From Pseudoalteromonas ulvae UL12 (GTDB lineage Bacteria; Pseudomonadota; Gammaproteobacteria; Enterobacterales; Alteromonadaceae): a DNA stretch of 64,000 nt. Location of the stretch: NCBI RefSeq assembly GCF_014925405.1, contig NZ_AQHJ01000035.1, positions 620,001 through 684,000 of the forward strand. The letters run 5' to 3'. A program made the position numbers and the translations under genes. Below the pieces are notes generated by a model. That model worked only from the letters and a program-made list of their open reading frames with translations, was not told the origin of the DNA and made no database searches. The stretch's first letter is position 1, and every line of letters starts with the position of its first letter. Of this stretch, positions 1 through 9,322 are shown one piece after another.

Positions 1-18
1 AAACAGATCAAGCCTTTG

Positions 19-669
19 TTAAGCCTGATCATTGTGACTGTCATCGAGTAATTGAGGGTCTATATTTGGTTTTGCGTAACATAGTCGCCCAAGTTGCTTG
101 GTTGTGTGATAACCATCTAGCCCTGATATAGCAACAGTTTGTGCCGCTTCAATATCAATATAGCCATCAGGTTTTATAAGCTCCTCATTGACATGAATAT
201 CGATAATTTCACCAATGACCAGCTGAGTGCCGTTGACGAGCTCTTGGCTGCTTTGCAGCTCAACGGAATATTTAATCCGGCTTTGTTTAACAAAAGGGGC
301 GTTACATTCATTGAGATAATGCGCTGTTAGCCCAACTTCGTCGAACTCAGATTGGTTAGCATCGTAGCGAGCTGATGTTTGATGGCTTTGTTGCCAAATA
401 TCCGCATTCACATGATTTAAGGTATAAACACCGGTTGCTAGAATATTTTCTAAGCTATCCCGTTGTACTGTATGCGGGCGCATAATAAAGCCCACTAAGG
501 CAGGATCGGCACCTAAGTGAAACACAGAGCTAATAATTGCCAAATTGGTGTGCCCATCTAAGTTACACGTGCCGAGTAAGTTGGCACTTTTAAAACCCGA
601 TAGCGAGTTAACCAACATGGCACGATAGCGAGAGTCTAGCTGTGAGCGTTGCGTTTTATTTATCATCAT
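19..669 (-). CDS. Flavin reductase family protein (FMN-binding split barrel)
   Basis: The 216-residue product resembles the flavin reductase-like domain family (PF01613 type), which binds FMN in a split beta-barrel and either reduces flavin with NAD(P)H or acts as a flavoprotein oxidoreductase. The N-terminal half carries the family pattern of a small-residue strand (NLLGTCNLDGHTNLAIISS) followed by a segment with FIMRPHTVQRDSLENI. No signal peptide or membrane segment is visible. It is the last of three minus-strand genes (DUF393 protein, SDR, this gene), 41 bases after the SDR, so cotranscription is likely. The two start ATGs have only a weak ribosome binding site. Its substrate cannot be read from the sequence. 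Confidence 0.8.
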   Translation of the reverse strand: MMINKTQRSQLDSRYRAMLVNSLSGFKSANLLGTCNLDGHTNLAIISSVFHLGADPALVGFIMRPHTVQRDSLENILATGVYTLNHVNADIWQQSHQTSARYDANQSEFDEVGLTAHYLNECNAPFVKQSRIKYSVELQSSQELVNGTQLVIGEIIDIHVNEELIKPDGYIDIEAAQTVAISGLDGYHTTKQLGRLCYAKPNIDPQLLDDSHNDQA

Positions 670-710
670 AAGGGAAGTCTTTCATAAAAGTAGTAATAAT
701 AGGTGCATCT

Positions 711-1448
711 TTACCAGTGGATCGGTTTTCCTGCCCAATCTATGTAAGATAAAGTGCCATCTGGTCGGGTATTACTGAGGATAGTGAGTAATGAGCGAGC
801 AACAAAACTGGGTGTAAATAATTGACCCTCAGCCAGATTGTTTTGGAACGGTTTGGATAGGGGGGTATCAGTTGTGCCGGGATGAAAGGCCACTAATTTA
901 ATGTTTTTTGCTCGGCGCGCATATTCAATCGCTGCCGTTTTTAATCCCATGTTCAAGGCTGCTTTCGACATTCTGTAGCTGTACCAGCCCCCAAGACGAT
1001 TATCGCTAATACTGCCCACGCGTGCAGAAAGCACCACGATGTGACAAGTGTGCTCAGATTTACACAGGGTAATTAAATGTTGAATCCATAACATGGGGAT
1101 GACAGTGTTTGATGTTAAAAGCTGGCTCAATTGATTTTGATTGATATCTTCTAGTTTTTTTTCTGGCATGAATTGATCAGAGTGCAATACACCATTGCAA
1201 ATAAACACGTCGGAAAAATAGCCGGGCAATTCTTTCAAATCGCTGGTAATTTTTTTGATATTTTGTTCGCAATAATCTGTCTGTATTGCCGTGTAACGAT
1301 AGTGTTTAATGGTTTGTGCCTGCCCAGAGACCCCATAAATATGGCTGACCGTTTCATCATCTAGCAAAGTATCGATTAACGCCTTTGCAATGGCACTTGA
1401 TGCGCCAATCACCAATACCTGTCTGTGTGTATTGCTTTGACTTGTCAT
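711..1448 (-). CDS. Short-chain dehydrogenase/reductase (CsgA/C-factor-like SDR)
   Basis: A 245-residue classical SDR. An N-terminal nucleotide-binding motif GASSAIAKALI follows the first beta strand, FICNGVL stands at the usual NAG position, and the catalytic pair appears as YSYRMSKAALNMG (YxxxK). The open frame extends 18 codons further upstream, but the ATG at 1448 has an AAGGA sequence just before it and overlaps the stop of the upstream DUF393 gene by four bases, typical of translational coupling, so I chose it. The proline-glycine step after the active site (AFHPGTTDT) also fits SDRs. It probably reduces or oxidises a small carbonyl or alcohol compound; the substrate is unknown. Confidence 0.85.
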   Translation of the reverse strand: MTSQSNTHRQVLVIGASSAIAKALIDTLLDDETVSHIYGVSGQAQTIKHYRYTAIQTDYCEQNIKKITSDLKELPGYFSDVFICNGVLHSDQFMPEKKLEDINQNQLSQLLTSNTVIPMLWIQHLITLCKSEHTCHIVVLSARVGSISDNRLGGWYSYRMSKAALNMGLKTAAIEYARRAKNIKLVAFHPGTTDTPLSKPFQNNLAEGQLFTPSFVARSLLTILSNTRPDGTLSYIDWAGKPIHW

Positions 1449-1864
1449 GTATTTTTCCTTGATGATTTTGTTGCGGGTAGTTGACATTGCCCGCTTTGAC
1501 AACGGCGCTGGCCAAGCAACAAAAATGAAATACGGTAACGGTGCTTAGCAAAAAATAAATAACACCAATCTGCAATGTATCGCACCAATGGCCAACGCAA
1601 AACAACTAACCAATTATGTTTGTTGACTAATTTCCACGCAGTCACGGTGACATCCAATCCAAGTATCACTTGCTCGTTAGTCCATTGCCCATGCAAGATG
1701 GTGTTTGCTTGCTCAGGATCAATGTGTGGATAACGTTGCTGAAAATCTTCTTGATAGATGTCTGCAAAAACAAGGGATTGTTGGTGGTTGTAGCGAGCGA
1801 GTTTCGTCATTTCTGCCACACATAATGGGCACGTCCCATCATAAAAAATAGTAAACTGTTTCAT
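1445..1864 (-). CDS. DUF393 / DCC-family thiol-disulfide oxidoreductase-like protein
   Basis: The 139-residue protein begins with MKQFTIFYDGTCPLC, the hallmark of the DUF393 (DCC) family: a short strand, the DG(T)CP motif, and a thioredoxin-like CxxC pair at C12 and C15. The family is thought to have a thioredoxin-like fold and to act in thiol redox reactions, but its substrates are not established. A hydrophobic stretch around residues 83-112 may be membrane-associated. It is first in the minus-strand trio with the SDR and flavin reductase genes, overlapping the SDR start by four bases. Its promoter would lie in the gap shared with ppc. Confidence 0.8.
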   Translation of the reverse strand: MKQFTIFYDGTCPLCVAEMTKLARYNHQQSLVFADIYQEDFQQRYPHIDPEQANTILHGQWTNEQVILGLDVTVTAWKLVNKHNWLVVLRWPLVRYIADWCYLFFAKHRYRISFLLLGQRRCQSGQCQLPATKSSRKNT

Positions 1865-2003
1865 TAAACCTCGCTGAAGTATTCGTTACTGTAACCACTA
1901 CGATTGAACTACAAAATCGATCTTTCTTATTCAATAAAATATCTTGTCACTGAAGATAAAGCTCTGTACTTTCAGTTGTATCTTTATTGTTTAGGAATAC
2001 GGA

Positions 2004-4625
2004 ATGAGTGATTACAGTGCATTAAAGTCAAACGTTAATTTATTGGGCCAACTCTTGGGTAAGACGATTAAGGAGGCGCAAGGAGAGGCGGTCTTAGCGA
2101 AGGTTGAGCAGATCCGAGCGTTATCTAAAGCCTCTCGAAATGAAGAGGGAAGCAGTCGCGATGAACTCATCGAAGTATTGCATCAATTAACCGATGATGA
2201 GTTATTACCTGTAGCACGCGCCTTTAATCAATTTTTGAATTTAGCTAATGTGGCCGAGCAATTTCACACGATTTCTCGACAAAATGATAAAAATAATCAC
2301 CCATTAATCGAATCCTTACACCAGATAAAGTCCGCCAATTTAGCCGCAAAAGAAGTACAAGATGCGATCTTGAACTTAAACATCGATTTAGTACTAACGG
2401 CACATCCAACTGAAATTACTCGCAGAACACTTGTGCACAAGCATCGTGAGATGAATGAATGCTTAGGCGCACTTGAGCTAGATAGCTTATTACCATCGGA
2501 GCAAACCTATCTAGTTAACCGCATTGAGCAGTTAATTTGCCAGGCTTGGCACACTAATGAAATTCGTCAGCAACGCCCAACGCCCGTGGATGAAGCTAAA
2601 TGGGGGTTTGCGGTAATTGAAAACAGCTTGTGGCAGGCAGTACCTGATTTTATTCGTGATTTCACAGCTCAAGTTGATCGAACCTTCTCTTTTTCTTTGC
2701 CTCTTGATTACAGCCCGGTGCAGTTCACATCATGGATGGGGGGGGATCGTGATGGTAATCCATTTGTAACTGCCAAAGTCACTGAAGAAGTGCTCGATTT
2801 AGGCCGTTGGATGGCGATAAACCTATATTTACGAGATATAGAAAAGCTCAGCAGTGAATTATCCATGAATCGATGTGATGACGCACTTAAGTCTTTAAGC
2901 CAAGGCGCGCACGAACCTTATCGGTATGTGTTAGGCAAGCTCAGAGAGCAACTACGTGAAACAGAACATCATTTAACCGCAAAAGTGAAAGGGCACCAAA
3001 GTGATGCCCGTGATTTAATTACCGATATTGCACAGCTCCAAGGCCCTATCGAAGCATGTTACCGCTCATTACATGGCAGTAAAATGGGCCAAATAGCCGA
3101 TGGGTTACTGCTTGATGTGATGCGCAGAATTCATTGCTTTGGACTATATCTAAGTAAATTAGATATCCGACAAGATTCAGAGCGACACAGCGATGCTTTG
3201 GCTGAGTTAACGGCATTTTTGGACTTAGGGGATTACAACGCTTGGTCTGAAGCACAAAAACAGCAGTTCTTATTGAGCGAATTACAATCTAAGCGGCCAT
3301 TAATCCCAAGAAATTGGCAACCGAGTGCACCTGTGCAGGAGGTGCTCGATACCTGTAAAGTGATTGCTAACACCGACCGCCAACGTTTTGGTATTTATAT
3401 TATTTCCATGGCCAGAACGGTTTCAGATGTATTAGCTGTCCATTTATTGCTTAAAGAGTCGGGTTGTCCGTATGTGTTACCAGTTGCCCCTTTGTTTGAA
3501 ACATTGGATGATCTTAATGCGGGGCCTGATGTAATTGCGCAATTGTTTAGCCTGCCATGGTATCAACAACAAGTTAATAATCAGCAGTATGTGATGATAG
3601 GTTATTCTGACTCAGCCAAAGACGCAGGCATGATGGCTGCGGGTTGGGCACAGTATGAAGCCATGGATAAAATGGTTAAATTTACCCAAAAACATGCTAT
3701 CGATTTAATTTTATTTCATGGGCGCGGTGGCACAGTCGGTCGCGGTGGTGCGCCTGCGGCACAAGCGCTTCGTTCGCAACCACCGGGTTCACTAAAGTCA
3801 GGCTTACGAGTAACAGAACAAGGTGAAATGATCCGCTTCAAATTTGGTTTACCCCAAGTGGCAGAGCAAAGTTTAGCCTTGTATGCAGGTGCGGTGCTTG
3901 AAAATAATTTGCTGCCTCCGCCAAAGCCGCAGGCGATTTGGCAAGATGTGATGGCGCTGATCAGCGAACGTTCATGCGCCCATTATCGCAGCATTGTTAA
4001 TGAAGAGCCGTCATTTGTGCCTTATTTTAGAAGTGCGACGCCAGAACAAGAATTAGCGCAACTGCCTTTAGGTTCAAGGCCTGCAAAGCGAAAAGTGGAT
4101 GGAGGGGTAGAGAGTTTACGCGCGATCCCTTGGATATTTGCTTGGAGCCAAAATCGACTTATGTTGCCAGCCTGGCTTGGTGCGCTAAGTGGGTTACAAG
4201 CTGCGGAAAATCGCTTTGGTAAAGAAACTTTAGAAGCAATGAACCGTGATTGGCCTTTCTTTCGTACTCGTATAGAAATGCTTGAAATGGTATTTTGTAA
4301 AGCTGATCCTTGGCTGAGTGAACATTATGATCAGCATCTCGTCAGCCCACAGCTGAGAGTGTTAGGTCAACGATTGAGAACCGAATTAATTCAAGCAATC
4401 GAATGGGTAAAAGGATACTGCGAAAATCAGACTTTACTGGCCGCTCAACCTTGGGTGCAACAGTCGATTGAATTACGTAACCCCTATACGGATCCGCTTA
4501 ACGTGTTACAAGTTGAGTTGCTGCGCCGTTCTCGGGAGGAGTCCCATTTGGATGATAGCGTCCTTAATCAGGCATTAATGATCACTATGGCTGGTATCGC
4601 GGCAGGCATGCGCAATACCGGTTAA
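2004..4625 (+). CDS. ppc: Phosphoenolpyruvate carboxylase
   Basis: The 873-residue product is a full-length bacterial PEP carboxylase, which makes oxaloacetate from PEP and bicarbonate to refill the TCA cycle. The catalytic histidine sits in [12 protein letters not shown] (H134, equivalent to E. coli H138). The second active-site signature appears as [13 protein letters not shown] near residue 575, [16 protein letters not shown] marks the middle of the barrel, and the protein ends in the conserved MRNTG. The gene stands alone, divergent from the DUF393 operon across a 139-base gap, with an AGGAATACGG ribosome binding region. Nothing is missing or unusual. Confidence 0.98.
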   Translation: MSDYSALKSNVNLLGQLLGKTIKEAQGEAVLAKVEQIRALSKASRNEEGSSRDELIEVLHQLTDDELLPVARAFNQFLNLANVAEQFHTISRQNDKNNHPLIESLHQIKSANLAAKEVQDAILNLNIDLVLTAHPTEITRRTLVHKHREMNECLGALELDSLLPSEQTYLVNRIEQLICQAWHTNEIRQQRPTPVDEAKWGFAVIENSLWQAVPDFIRDFTAQVDRTFSFSLPLDYSPVQFTSWMGGDRDGNPFVTAKVTEEVLDLGRWMAINLYLRDIEKLSSELSMNRCDDALKSLSQGAHEPYRYVLGKLREQLRETEHHLTAKVKGHQSDARDLITDIAQLQGPIEACYRSLHGSKMGQIADGLLLDVMRRIHCFGLYLSKLDIRQDSERHSDALAELTAFLDLGDYNAWSEAQKQQFLLSELQSKRPLIPRNWQPSAPVQEVLDTCKVIANTDRQRFGIYIISMARTVSDVLAVHLLLKESGCPYVLPVAPLFETLDDLNAGPDVIAQLFSLPWYQQQVNNQQYVMIGYSDSAKDAGMMAAGWAQYEAMDKMVKFTQKHAIDLILFHGRGGTVGRGGAPAAQALRSQPPGSLKSGLRVTEQGEMIRFKFGLPQVAEQSLALYAGAVLENNLLPPPKPQAIWQDVMALISERSCAHYRSIVNEEPSFVPYFRSATPEQELAQLPLGSRPAKRKVDGGVESLRAIPWIFAWSQNRLMLPAWLGALSGLQAAENRFGKETLEAMNRDWPFFRTRIEMLEMVFCKADPWLSEHYDQHLVSPQLRVLGQRLRTELIQAIEWVKGYCENQTLLAAQPWVQQSIELRNPYTDPLNVLQVELLRRSREESHLDDSVLNQALMITMAGIAAGMRNTG

Positions 4626-4695
4626 TAGAGTAAGTATGAGATCACAATATATTTGCTGCCTGTTCATCGGGCAGTCGCGAGGTTAAAAGGTAAAA

Positions 4696-5058
4696 ATGAG
4701 TCAATATAAACAACTAACACCACAAGAGCAGTATGTGATTGAGCAAAAAGGGACAGAACGTCCGTTTACTGGCCAATATACAGATTTAATGGCGCAAGGG
4801 CTCTACATCTGTAAACGGTGTGAAGCGCCTTTGTACACCTCTGAGCATAAATTTCTGTCACATTGCGGCTGGCCAAGTTTTGATGATGAAATCGCAGGGG
4901 CGGTGAAACGAGTCCCTGATGCCGATGGTCGACGAATAGAGATTGTTTGCGCTAATTGTGATGGGCATTTGGGGCATGTGTTCGAAGGTGAGGGGCTGAC
5001 AGATAAAAATATTCGCCATTGTGTTAATTCGATTTCGATGAGCTTTATCTCAGCCTAA
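4696..5058 (+). CDS. msrB: Peptide methionine (R)-S-oxide reductase MsrB
   Basis: A 120-residue cytoplasmic MsrB, which reduces the R epimer of methionine sulfoxide in proteins. Two zinc-binding CxxC pairs are present, C39/C42 (CKRC) and C85/C88 (CANC). The catalytic cysteine is C109 in RHCVNS, and HCGWPSF and GHLGHVF are family signatures. It follows ppc by 70 bases in the same direction, with its own AAAAGG ribosome binding site. The gap holds a small dyad (CTGCC/GGCAG near 4656-4674) without a T-run, so readthrough from ppc is possible. Confidence 0.97.
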   Translation: MSQYKQLTPQEQYVIEQKGTERPFTGQYTDLMAQGLYICKRCEAPLYTSEHKFLSHCGWPSFDDEIAGAVKRVPDADGRRIEIVCANCDGHLGHVFEGEGLTDKNIRHCVNSISMSFISA

Positions 5059-5383
5059 CAAGAGTGCCACTAAAAGCTAACTAACTGTTTGCTAGGTGTT
5101 TGCTAAGCTTTTTAAAGGTGGTTGATTTTTTTATAACTGTGTAAGCGCCAGTGCCACAGGCTCAGAACACCAGTGCAGGCAAGGAATTTGAGTATTGACT
5201 CTAAAATCGTTGCCTGTATCATGTCCTCGCAAGTCAAAGGCAAGGTATTTGAAAAAATACTCACGCAAAGCTTCAGATCTAAGGGGAAACCTAAGATAGC
5301 TGGGCTACCAAGCAATAGTGTTTCCTTCTCTTCTTTGAATTTGCCGTTCACCTTTTTCTAGCTTTAGAGGTTTTAAGCAAATT
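5059..5383. other. Intergenic stretch without a convincing gene
   Basis: About 325 bases separate msrB from the SpoIIAA-like gene. Short open frames exist on both strands (roughly 5173-5361 plus and 5112-5351 minus), but neither has a recognisable domain, a good ribosome binding site or a coding-like composition, and they overlap each other. I see no strong terminator after msrB. The last 20 bases carry TAGAGGTTTTAAGC as the likely ribosome binding region of the next gene. Confidence 0.5.
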
Positions 5384-5755
5384 ATGTCAGATATAATTAC
5401 CAGTATTAGTTACGATGAATCATTACACCTTGTGTTGGTCAAGTTAACCGGCACAGCATCATCCACAGACGTGATCCGCAATTACGATGTGATTACACGT
5501 TATGCACATGCGCGCCAATGCCAAAAATTATTGATTGATGTCACTGAGCTTCGTCATCGTTATGCGGCCGTCGAAGTCATCGATGTTATTTTAGCCATTA
5601 AAGATAAACTGGCTGGCTATGCTGTTGCACGAGTTGTAGGATTTGATGGTTATTTGCACGATTTATTGATACAAAATGCCAAGCGCTTTTCGTTAAATGC
5701 AGAAAACTTCGAATGTTTCAAAAAAGCGAAAAACTGGTTAGAAAAAGCGGCATAA
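5384..5755 (+). CDS. SpoIIAA-like / STAS-SEC14-type domain protein
   Basis: A 123-residue soluble protein matching the SpoIIAA-like family (STAS or SEC14-like alpha/beta fold). The beta strand LHLVLVKLTG, the helix following SSTDVIRNYDVI, the strand KLLIDVTELR and the amphipathic C-terminal helices are the features seen. Members are small cytoplasmic proteins of mostly unknown function, some proposed to bind lipids or protein partners. It stands between msrB and cdd, 65 bases from cdd, with no obvious functional link to either. Confidence 0.65.
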   Translation: MSDIITSISYDESLHLVLVKLTGTASSTDVIRNYDVITRYAHARQCQKLLIDVTELRHRYAAVEVIDVILAIKDKLAGYAVARVVGFDGYLHDLLIQNAKRFSLNAENFECFKKAKNWLEKAA

Positions 5756-5819
5756 TTAGTTTAAATACGGATGAAAATCACATAGACTGTCTGGCCATTT
5801 TAAAAATGACAACAACAAT

Positions 5820-6728
5820 ATGTGTAAAGAACAAATAACGTCAGAATCATTCTTATCTGAACAACAATTTTCTGAGATTCTCTCGCAAGTTAAAGCAAAT
5901 AAAGGCGTCCTGTGCGCTGACCAAGTTGCACATTGGGCCGTGCAGCTCTATGGTAGTCAAGACGAGCTAATGGAAGCATTGCTTCCGGTTGCTGCTAGTT
6001 TTTCTCGAGCGCCGATTTCGCAATTTAATGTTGGTGCAATCGCTGTTGGGGATGCTAACGAAGAGGGATATTGTGACTTTTACTTTGGGGCGAATTTAGA
6101 GTTTCCTTCACAAGCTCTCAGTCTTGTTGTACATGCTGAACAAGCTGCAATTAATAATGCGTGGTTAAATGGGGCAAGGAAAATAACTAAGCTTGCCATA
6201 ACTGATGCACCGTGCGGTTATTGTCGGCAATTTATGAATGAGCTGGCAGATGCAGAGACATTAATCATTAGCTTAAATGGCGAGCATCATGCCTTTAGTG
6301 AATTTTTACCTATGCCATTTGGCCCTAAAGAGTTAGATAATCCGACGGCTTTAATGTCCCATCAACGGGCAAATCTTACATTAGATGACGCAAGCTTTAA
6401 AGTCTCTCAATTAGTCCAGCACGCTGAGCACAGTTACGTCCCTTATACAGACAATTTTGCAAGTAGTATGATAGTTTGTCACGATGGCAGTAAGTTTTAC
6501 GGGCGTTATGCCGAAAACGCCGCTTACAGCCCAAGTTTGTCACCGCTGCAAAGCGCTATCAGCCAACTGATATTAGCTGGCAAAGACTTTAATCAAGCAA
6601 CCATAAAAGCGGTCTATTTAGCCCAGATGAAAGGGCAAGAAAACCAAACAGGTGTCGCAAAAGCCGTGCTTGATAGCTACGATTTTAGTGTGCCGCTACA
6701 TTTAGTGGCTTTAAAATCAGGCGTTTAA
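5820..6728 (+). CDS. cdd: Cytidine deaminase, long (E. coli-type) form
   Basis: The 302-residue enzyme is the dimeric two-domain cytidine deaminase of enteric type (E. coli 294 residues), which converts cytidine and deoxycytidine to uridine forms in pyrimidine salvage. The zinc ligands and proton shuttle are visible as HAEQ (H105, E107) and PCGYC (C132, C135). The C-terminal half is the pseudo-catalytic domain without zinc ligands, as expected. The chosen ATG has a weak ribosome binding site, but no better in-frame start is seen. The udp gene for the next salvage step lies nearby on the opposite strand, and the convergent GGDEF gene overlaps this one by four bases. Confidence 0.95.
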   Translation: MCKEQITSESFLSEQQFSEILSQVKANKGVLCADQVAHWAVQLYGSQDELMEALLPVAASFSRAPISQFNVGAIAVGDANEEGYCDFYFGANLEFPSQALSLVVHAEQAAINNAWLNGARKITKLAITDAPCGYCRQFMNELADAETLIISLNGEHHAFSEFLPMPFGPKELDNPTALMSHQRANLTLDDASFKVSQLVQHAEHSYVPYTDNFASSMIVCHDGSKFYGRYAENAAYSPSLSPLQSAISQLILAGKDFNQATIKAVYLAQMKGQENQTGVAKAVLDSYDFSVPLHLVALKSGV

Positions 6729-7576
6729 GGTTGAAAATCAAACATATTAACGATAAAGCGACTACGATTAGCCTCTTTATCGATATACATTTTTTGATCG
6801 GCTAAATGCAATGCATGGTCAGGATCGTCTCCTGATTTCAGGCATTGCATACCAACACTAACAGAAACCATATATTTCACTAAAGGTTGGTCAAGTTGCT
6901 GCTTAAACAACTCGATGTCATCGATTAATTCACTACAAATTAAGACAAATTCATCGCCTCCTAAACGATAGGCTTTATCATTGGGATAAAGCCTACTAAG
7001 GGAATGAGAAAAGGTCGCTAATAATTCATCACCAATGTGGTGGCCATATTTGTCGTTGGCATTTTTGAAATTGTTTAAGTCAAAGTAATAAAGGTAGGCT
7101 TGATCGAAATGTTGTTGCTCGAAATGCTCAAAAAAAGCACGTCGGTTAAATAATCCTGTCAGTTCATCGTGGTAAGCTAAAAATCGTAAGTCTTTTTCAA
7201 GTGTGATACGCCGTTCAATTTCGACTCGCAATTGCTCTATTTTGCTAAGCCGACTCTTGGCGATTCTTAATAGACAATAACAAATTAAAATTAAGCCAAT
7301 ATGTTTAATGGGGGTGTCGAGAACATTAATTATCGGGAAACTACTTGCGAAGTATGAATCGAGAATATCGAGCAGTAACCCTAGACTAAAAAAAGCAAAA
7401 GAAAATACAAAGAAAGGCTTTTTAACACAACTGCATATTTCAATAAAGAAAGATAAATAAATGCCAAACCAGATGACTTCTTCACAGTCAGCCCAAGAGG
7501 CATCCAGCTGAATTAACGTAACAAAAATGATCAGCATTGCAGTCCAAACAATGCCATGAAGTAGCCATCGACTCAT
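6725..7576 (-). CDS. Membrane-anchored diguanylate cyclase (GGDEF domain)
   Basis: A 283-residue protein with an N-terminal hydrophobic region of several predicted membrane segments (about residues 1-105), a short coiled linker (LSKIEQLRVEIERRITLEKDL) and a C-terminal GGDEF domain. The active site is intact as YRLGGDEFVL, and the metal- and substrate-binding segment LNNFKNANDKYGH is present, so it should make cyclic di-GMP. I do not see the RxxD inhibitory site five residues ahead of GGDEF. The membrane part resembles seven- or five-helix sensor modules, but its ligand is unknown. It lies between cdd and udp and overlaps the end of cdd by four bases tail to tail. Confidence 0.88.
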   Translation of the reverse strand: MSRWLLHGIVWTAMLIIFVTLIQLDASWADCEEVIWFGIYLSFFIEICSCVKKPFFVFSFAFFSLGLLLDILDSYFASSFPIINVLDTPIKHIGLILICYCLLRIAKSRLSKIEQLRVEIERRITLEKDLRFLAYHDELTGLFNRRAFFEHFEQQHFDQAYLYYFDLNNFKNANDKYGHHIGDELLATFSHSLSRLYPNDKAYRLGGDEFVLICSELIDDIELFKQQLDQPLVKYMVSVSVGMQCLKSGDDPDHALHLADQKMYIDKEANRSRFIVNMFDFQP

Positions 7577-7630
7577 TAACTATCCCAAACGCAAGGTATT
7601 TGTTAATGAGTATAGACTTAAATGAAGCCG

Positions 7631-8389
7631 TTACTCTGAAAAAATCAGCTTGGCGGCAGCTATGACAACAGCAATACTCTTTGTTTCGATGGCTTGATGA
7701 TCAACAGTCGGGATTTCTTGGCGTGTACGATTAACCAGCACGCCTGCAACACAAGCTGCTTTTAAACCCAGTGATGCGCACATGGTAAATAACGTCGCCG
7801 ATTCCATTTCATAATTCATTACGCCTAATTTTTGCCATTCCTCAAAACTGCCTTGTAATGATTTTGTGACGTAGCCTGAATGGGTATCGTAGCGCTCTTG
7901 ACCGGGATAAAAAGTATCTGATGAAGCAGTTATTCCAATATGGAAAGGGATGTTTTGTGTATTACATGCCTTGACGAGTGCTTGGGTGGTGAAAAAATCA
8001 GAGACTGCTGGGTAGCAAAGGGGAGCAAAATGTTGACTGGCACCGTCTAATCTGACCGATGCATTGGATATTAAAATATCGCCTTCATTAATATGAGGTT
8101 GAATTGCGCCAGTTGTACCGATACGTAGAAAAGTCGTAATCCCCAACTGAGCTAGTTCTTCCACGGCGATTGAAGTCGACGGTCCACCAATGCCTGTTGA
8201 ACAAATAATAATATTATTTCCAGAAAGTTTGCCAAGGTAAACATGAAACTCTCGGGTTTTGACTAAACACGTTGCATTGTCGGTTTGTTGTGCAATCCGA
8301 TAGGCACGATCAGGACAACCAGGAACAATCGCAAGTGTAGCGCCTTGTACATCCGATTTATTAAGGCCTAAGTGAAAAACCGTTTTCAT
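7631..8389 (-). CDS. udp: Uridine phosphorylase
   Basis: A 252-residue member of the PNP/UDP family that splits uridine into uracil and ribose-1-phosphate. The family signatures [38 protein letters not shown] and [10 protein letters not shown] are all present, and the length matches E. coli Udp (253). The open frame runs 20 codons further upstream, but [17 protein letters not shown] is the conserved N-terminus and the ATG at 8389 is preceded by AAGGGGATGTT, a good ribosome binding site. With cdd it supplies a cytidine-to-uracil salvage route. It is divergent from the operon starting at 8660. Confidence 0.95.
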   Translation of the reverse strand: MKTVFHLGLNKSDVQGATLAIVPGCPDRAYRIAQQTDNATCLVKTREFHVYLGKLSGNNIIICSTGIGGPSTSIAVEELAQLGITTFLRIGTTGAIQPHINEGDILISNASVRLDGASQHFAPLCYPAVSDFFTTQALVKACNTQNIPFHIGITASSDTFYPGQERYDTHSGYVTKSLQGSFEEWQKLGVMNYEMESATLFTMCASLGLKAACVAGVLVNRTRQEIPTVDHQAIETKSIAVVIAAAKLIFSE

Positions 8390-8511
8390 AACATCCCCTT
8401 GAGTGTTAATTGTATTTGTTTTGATAAAGCGACTGAGTACCACATCCAATTTAATAATATCGAATGAACGTAAATAAGTACCTATTGTTAAAATTTATGA
8501 TGACACTCGTA

Positions 8512-8527
8512 CAGGACCAATGTCCTG
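8512..8527. promoter_or_regulatory. Perfect inverted repeat in the udp/hemolysin-operon divergent gap
   Basis: CAGGAC and GTCCTG are perfect 6-base arms around CAAT, in the 270-base gap between the divergent udp gene and the ten-gene operon at 8660. The position would suit an operator for either promoter. No known regulator can be assigned from sequence alone. Confidence 0.3.
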
Positions 8528-8659
8528 CTTGTTAACAACATAGTAAACTTTAAAGAAAATTTTTCTTTTCGTGTTGTTTCACAATTTTTTTGTTTCTTAA
8601 GATTCCTTTAAGTTTGACGGTTTATCTTTCTATCAACGCTGTTTAGAAGGGGTCAAACG

Positions 8660-9322
8660 ATGCAATCTTTATTAGAAAAAAACCACGAGGTTCAAGTCCA
8701 GCATTCACCTTTAGTTGGCTTTACGGTTGCATTAAATGGGCAGCCACCACGTCAATCTGTTGAGCATTTCATAGCGCAAGGTTTTTATAAGGCATATGGC
8801 GCATCTATCAGCCATTTTTTACCCTTATTAGTGCATTTGGGGCAAGTGAATCAAGGCGCCGCTTTGGGTTTAAGTTCAGCCAAAACAGCGCTGTTTATTG
8901 AGCAATATCTGCCTCTGCCCATTGAAACATATTTACCAAAGGCAGTTGCACGTGAACAAATAGCAGAGCTAGGTAATTTATTTTCAAATGCACGGCATAT
9001 GACTGTGCCACTTTTTATGATCAGTGCGGTGAGCCTATACAAGCGCGGTTTTCGCTATTTAAGCTTTTGTGGTACGGCGCAAGTTCGTGAAATTTTGGCC
9101 AAATATGCTGTGCCATTCACTGTAATCGCACAAGCTCGTTCTGGTGCTCTAGGGGAACAAGCAGCACTCTGGGGCACTTATTATCATAACCTGCCGCAAG
9201 TATGTGTCTTGGATTTGAATGATGTGATGCATTTAATTGAGACTCATCCATTTCATTTAAAAATCATGGCTAAGTTAACGGATCAAATCGCGCAACTTTG
9301 TAAAGAATTGGTGAATTTATGA
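8660..9322 (+). CDS. Thermostable hemolysin family protein (possible acyltransferase fold)
   Basis: The 220-residue protein resembles the thermostable hemolysin family (PF12261 type) named from Vibrio. There is no signal peptide and no membrane segment, which is odd for a secreted lysin. The middle shows AELGNLFSNARHM followed by a helix, then YKRGFRYLSFCGTAQVREIL, a layout like the (E)xxRL, helix, 'GF-strand' core of LuxI and GNAT-type acyltransferases. I infer it may be an enzyme rather than a toxin. It is the first gene of a ten-gene operon and overlaps the adenylating-enzyme start by four bases. AAGGGG before the ATG is a good ribosome binding site. Confidence 0.75.
   Translation: MQSLLEKNHEVQVQHSPLVGFTVALNGQPPRQSVEHFIAQGFYKAYGASISHFLPLLVHLGQVNQGAALGLSSAKTALFIEQYLPLPIETYLPKAVAREQIAELGNLFSNARHMTVPLFMISAVSLYKRGFRYLSFCGTAQVREILAKYAVPFTVIAQARSGALGEQAALWGTYYHNLPQVCVLDLNDVMHLIETHPFHLKIMAKLTDQIAQLCKELVNL

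Noticed and set aside
5112..5361. Overlapping short open frames on both strands between msrB and the SpoIIAA-like gene
   Set aside because: Neither has a known domain, a good start or a partner gene, and they overlap each other; treated as non-coding.
5770..5790. CRP-like half site upstream of cdd
   Set aside because: Only the right half (TCACA) fits the CRP consensus; the left half is absent.
8660..9322. Calling the first operon gene a secreted haemolysin outright
   Set aside because: There is no signal peptide or membrane-active segment; the family name alone does not prove a toxin.
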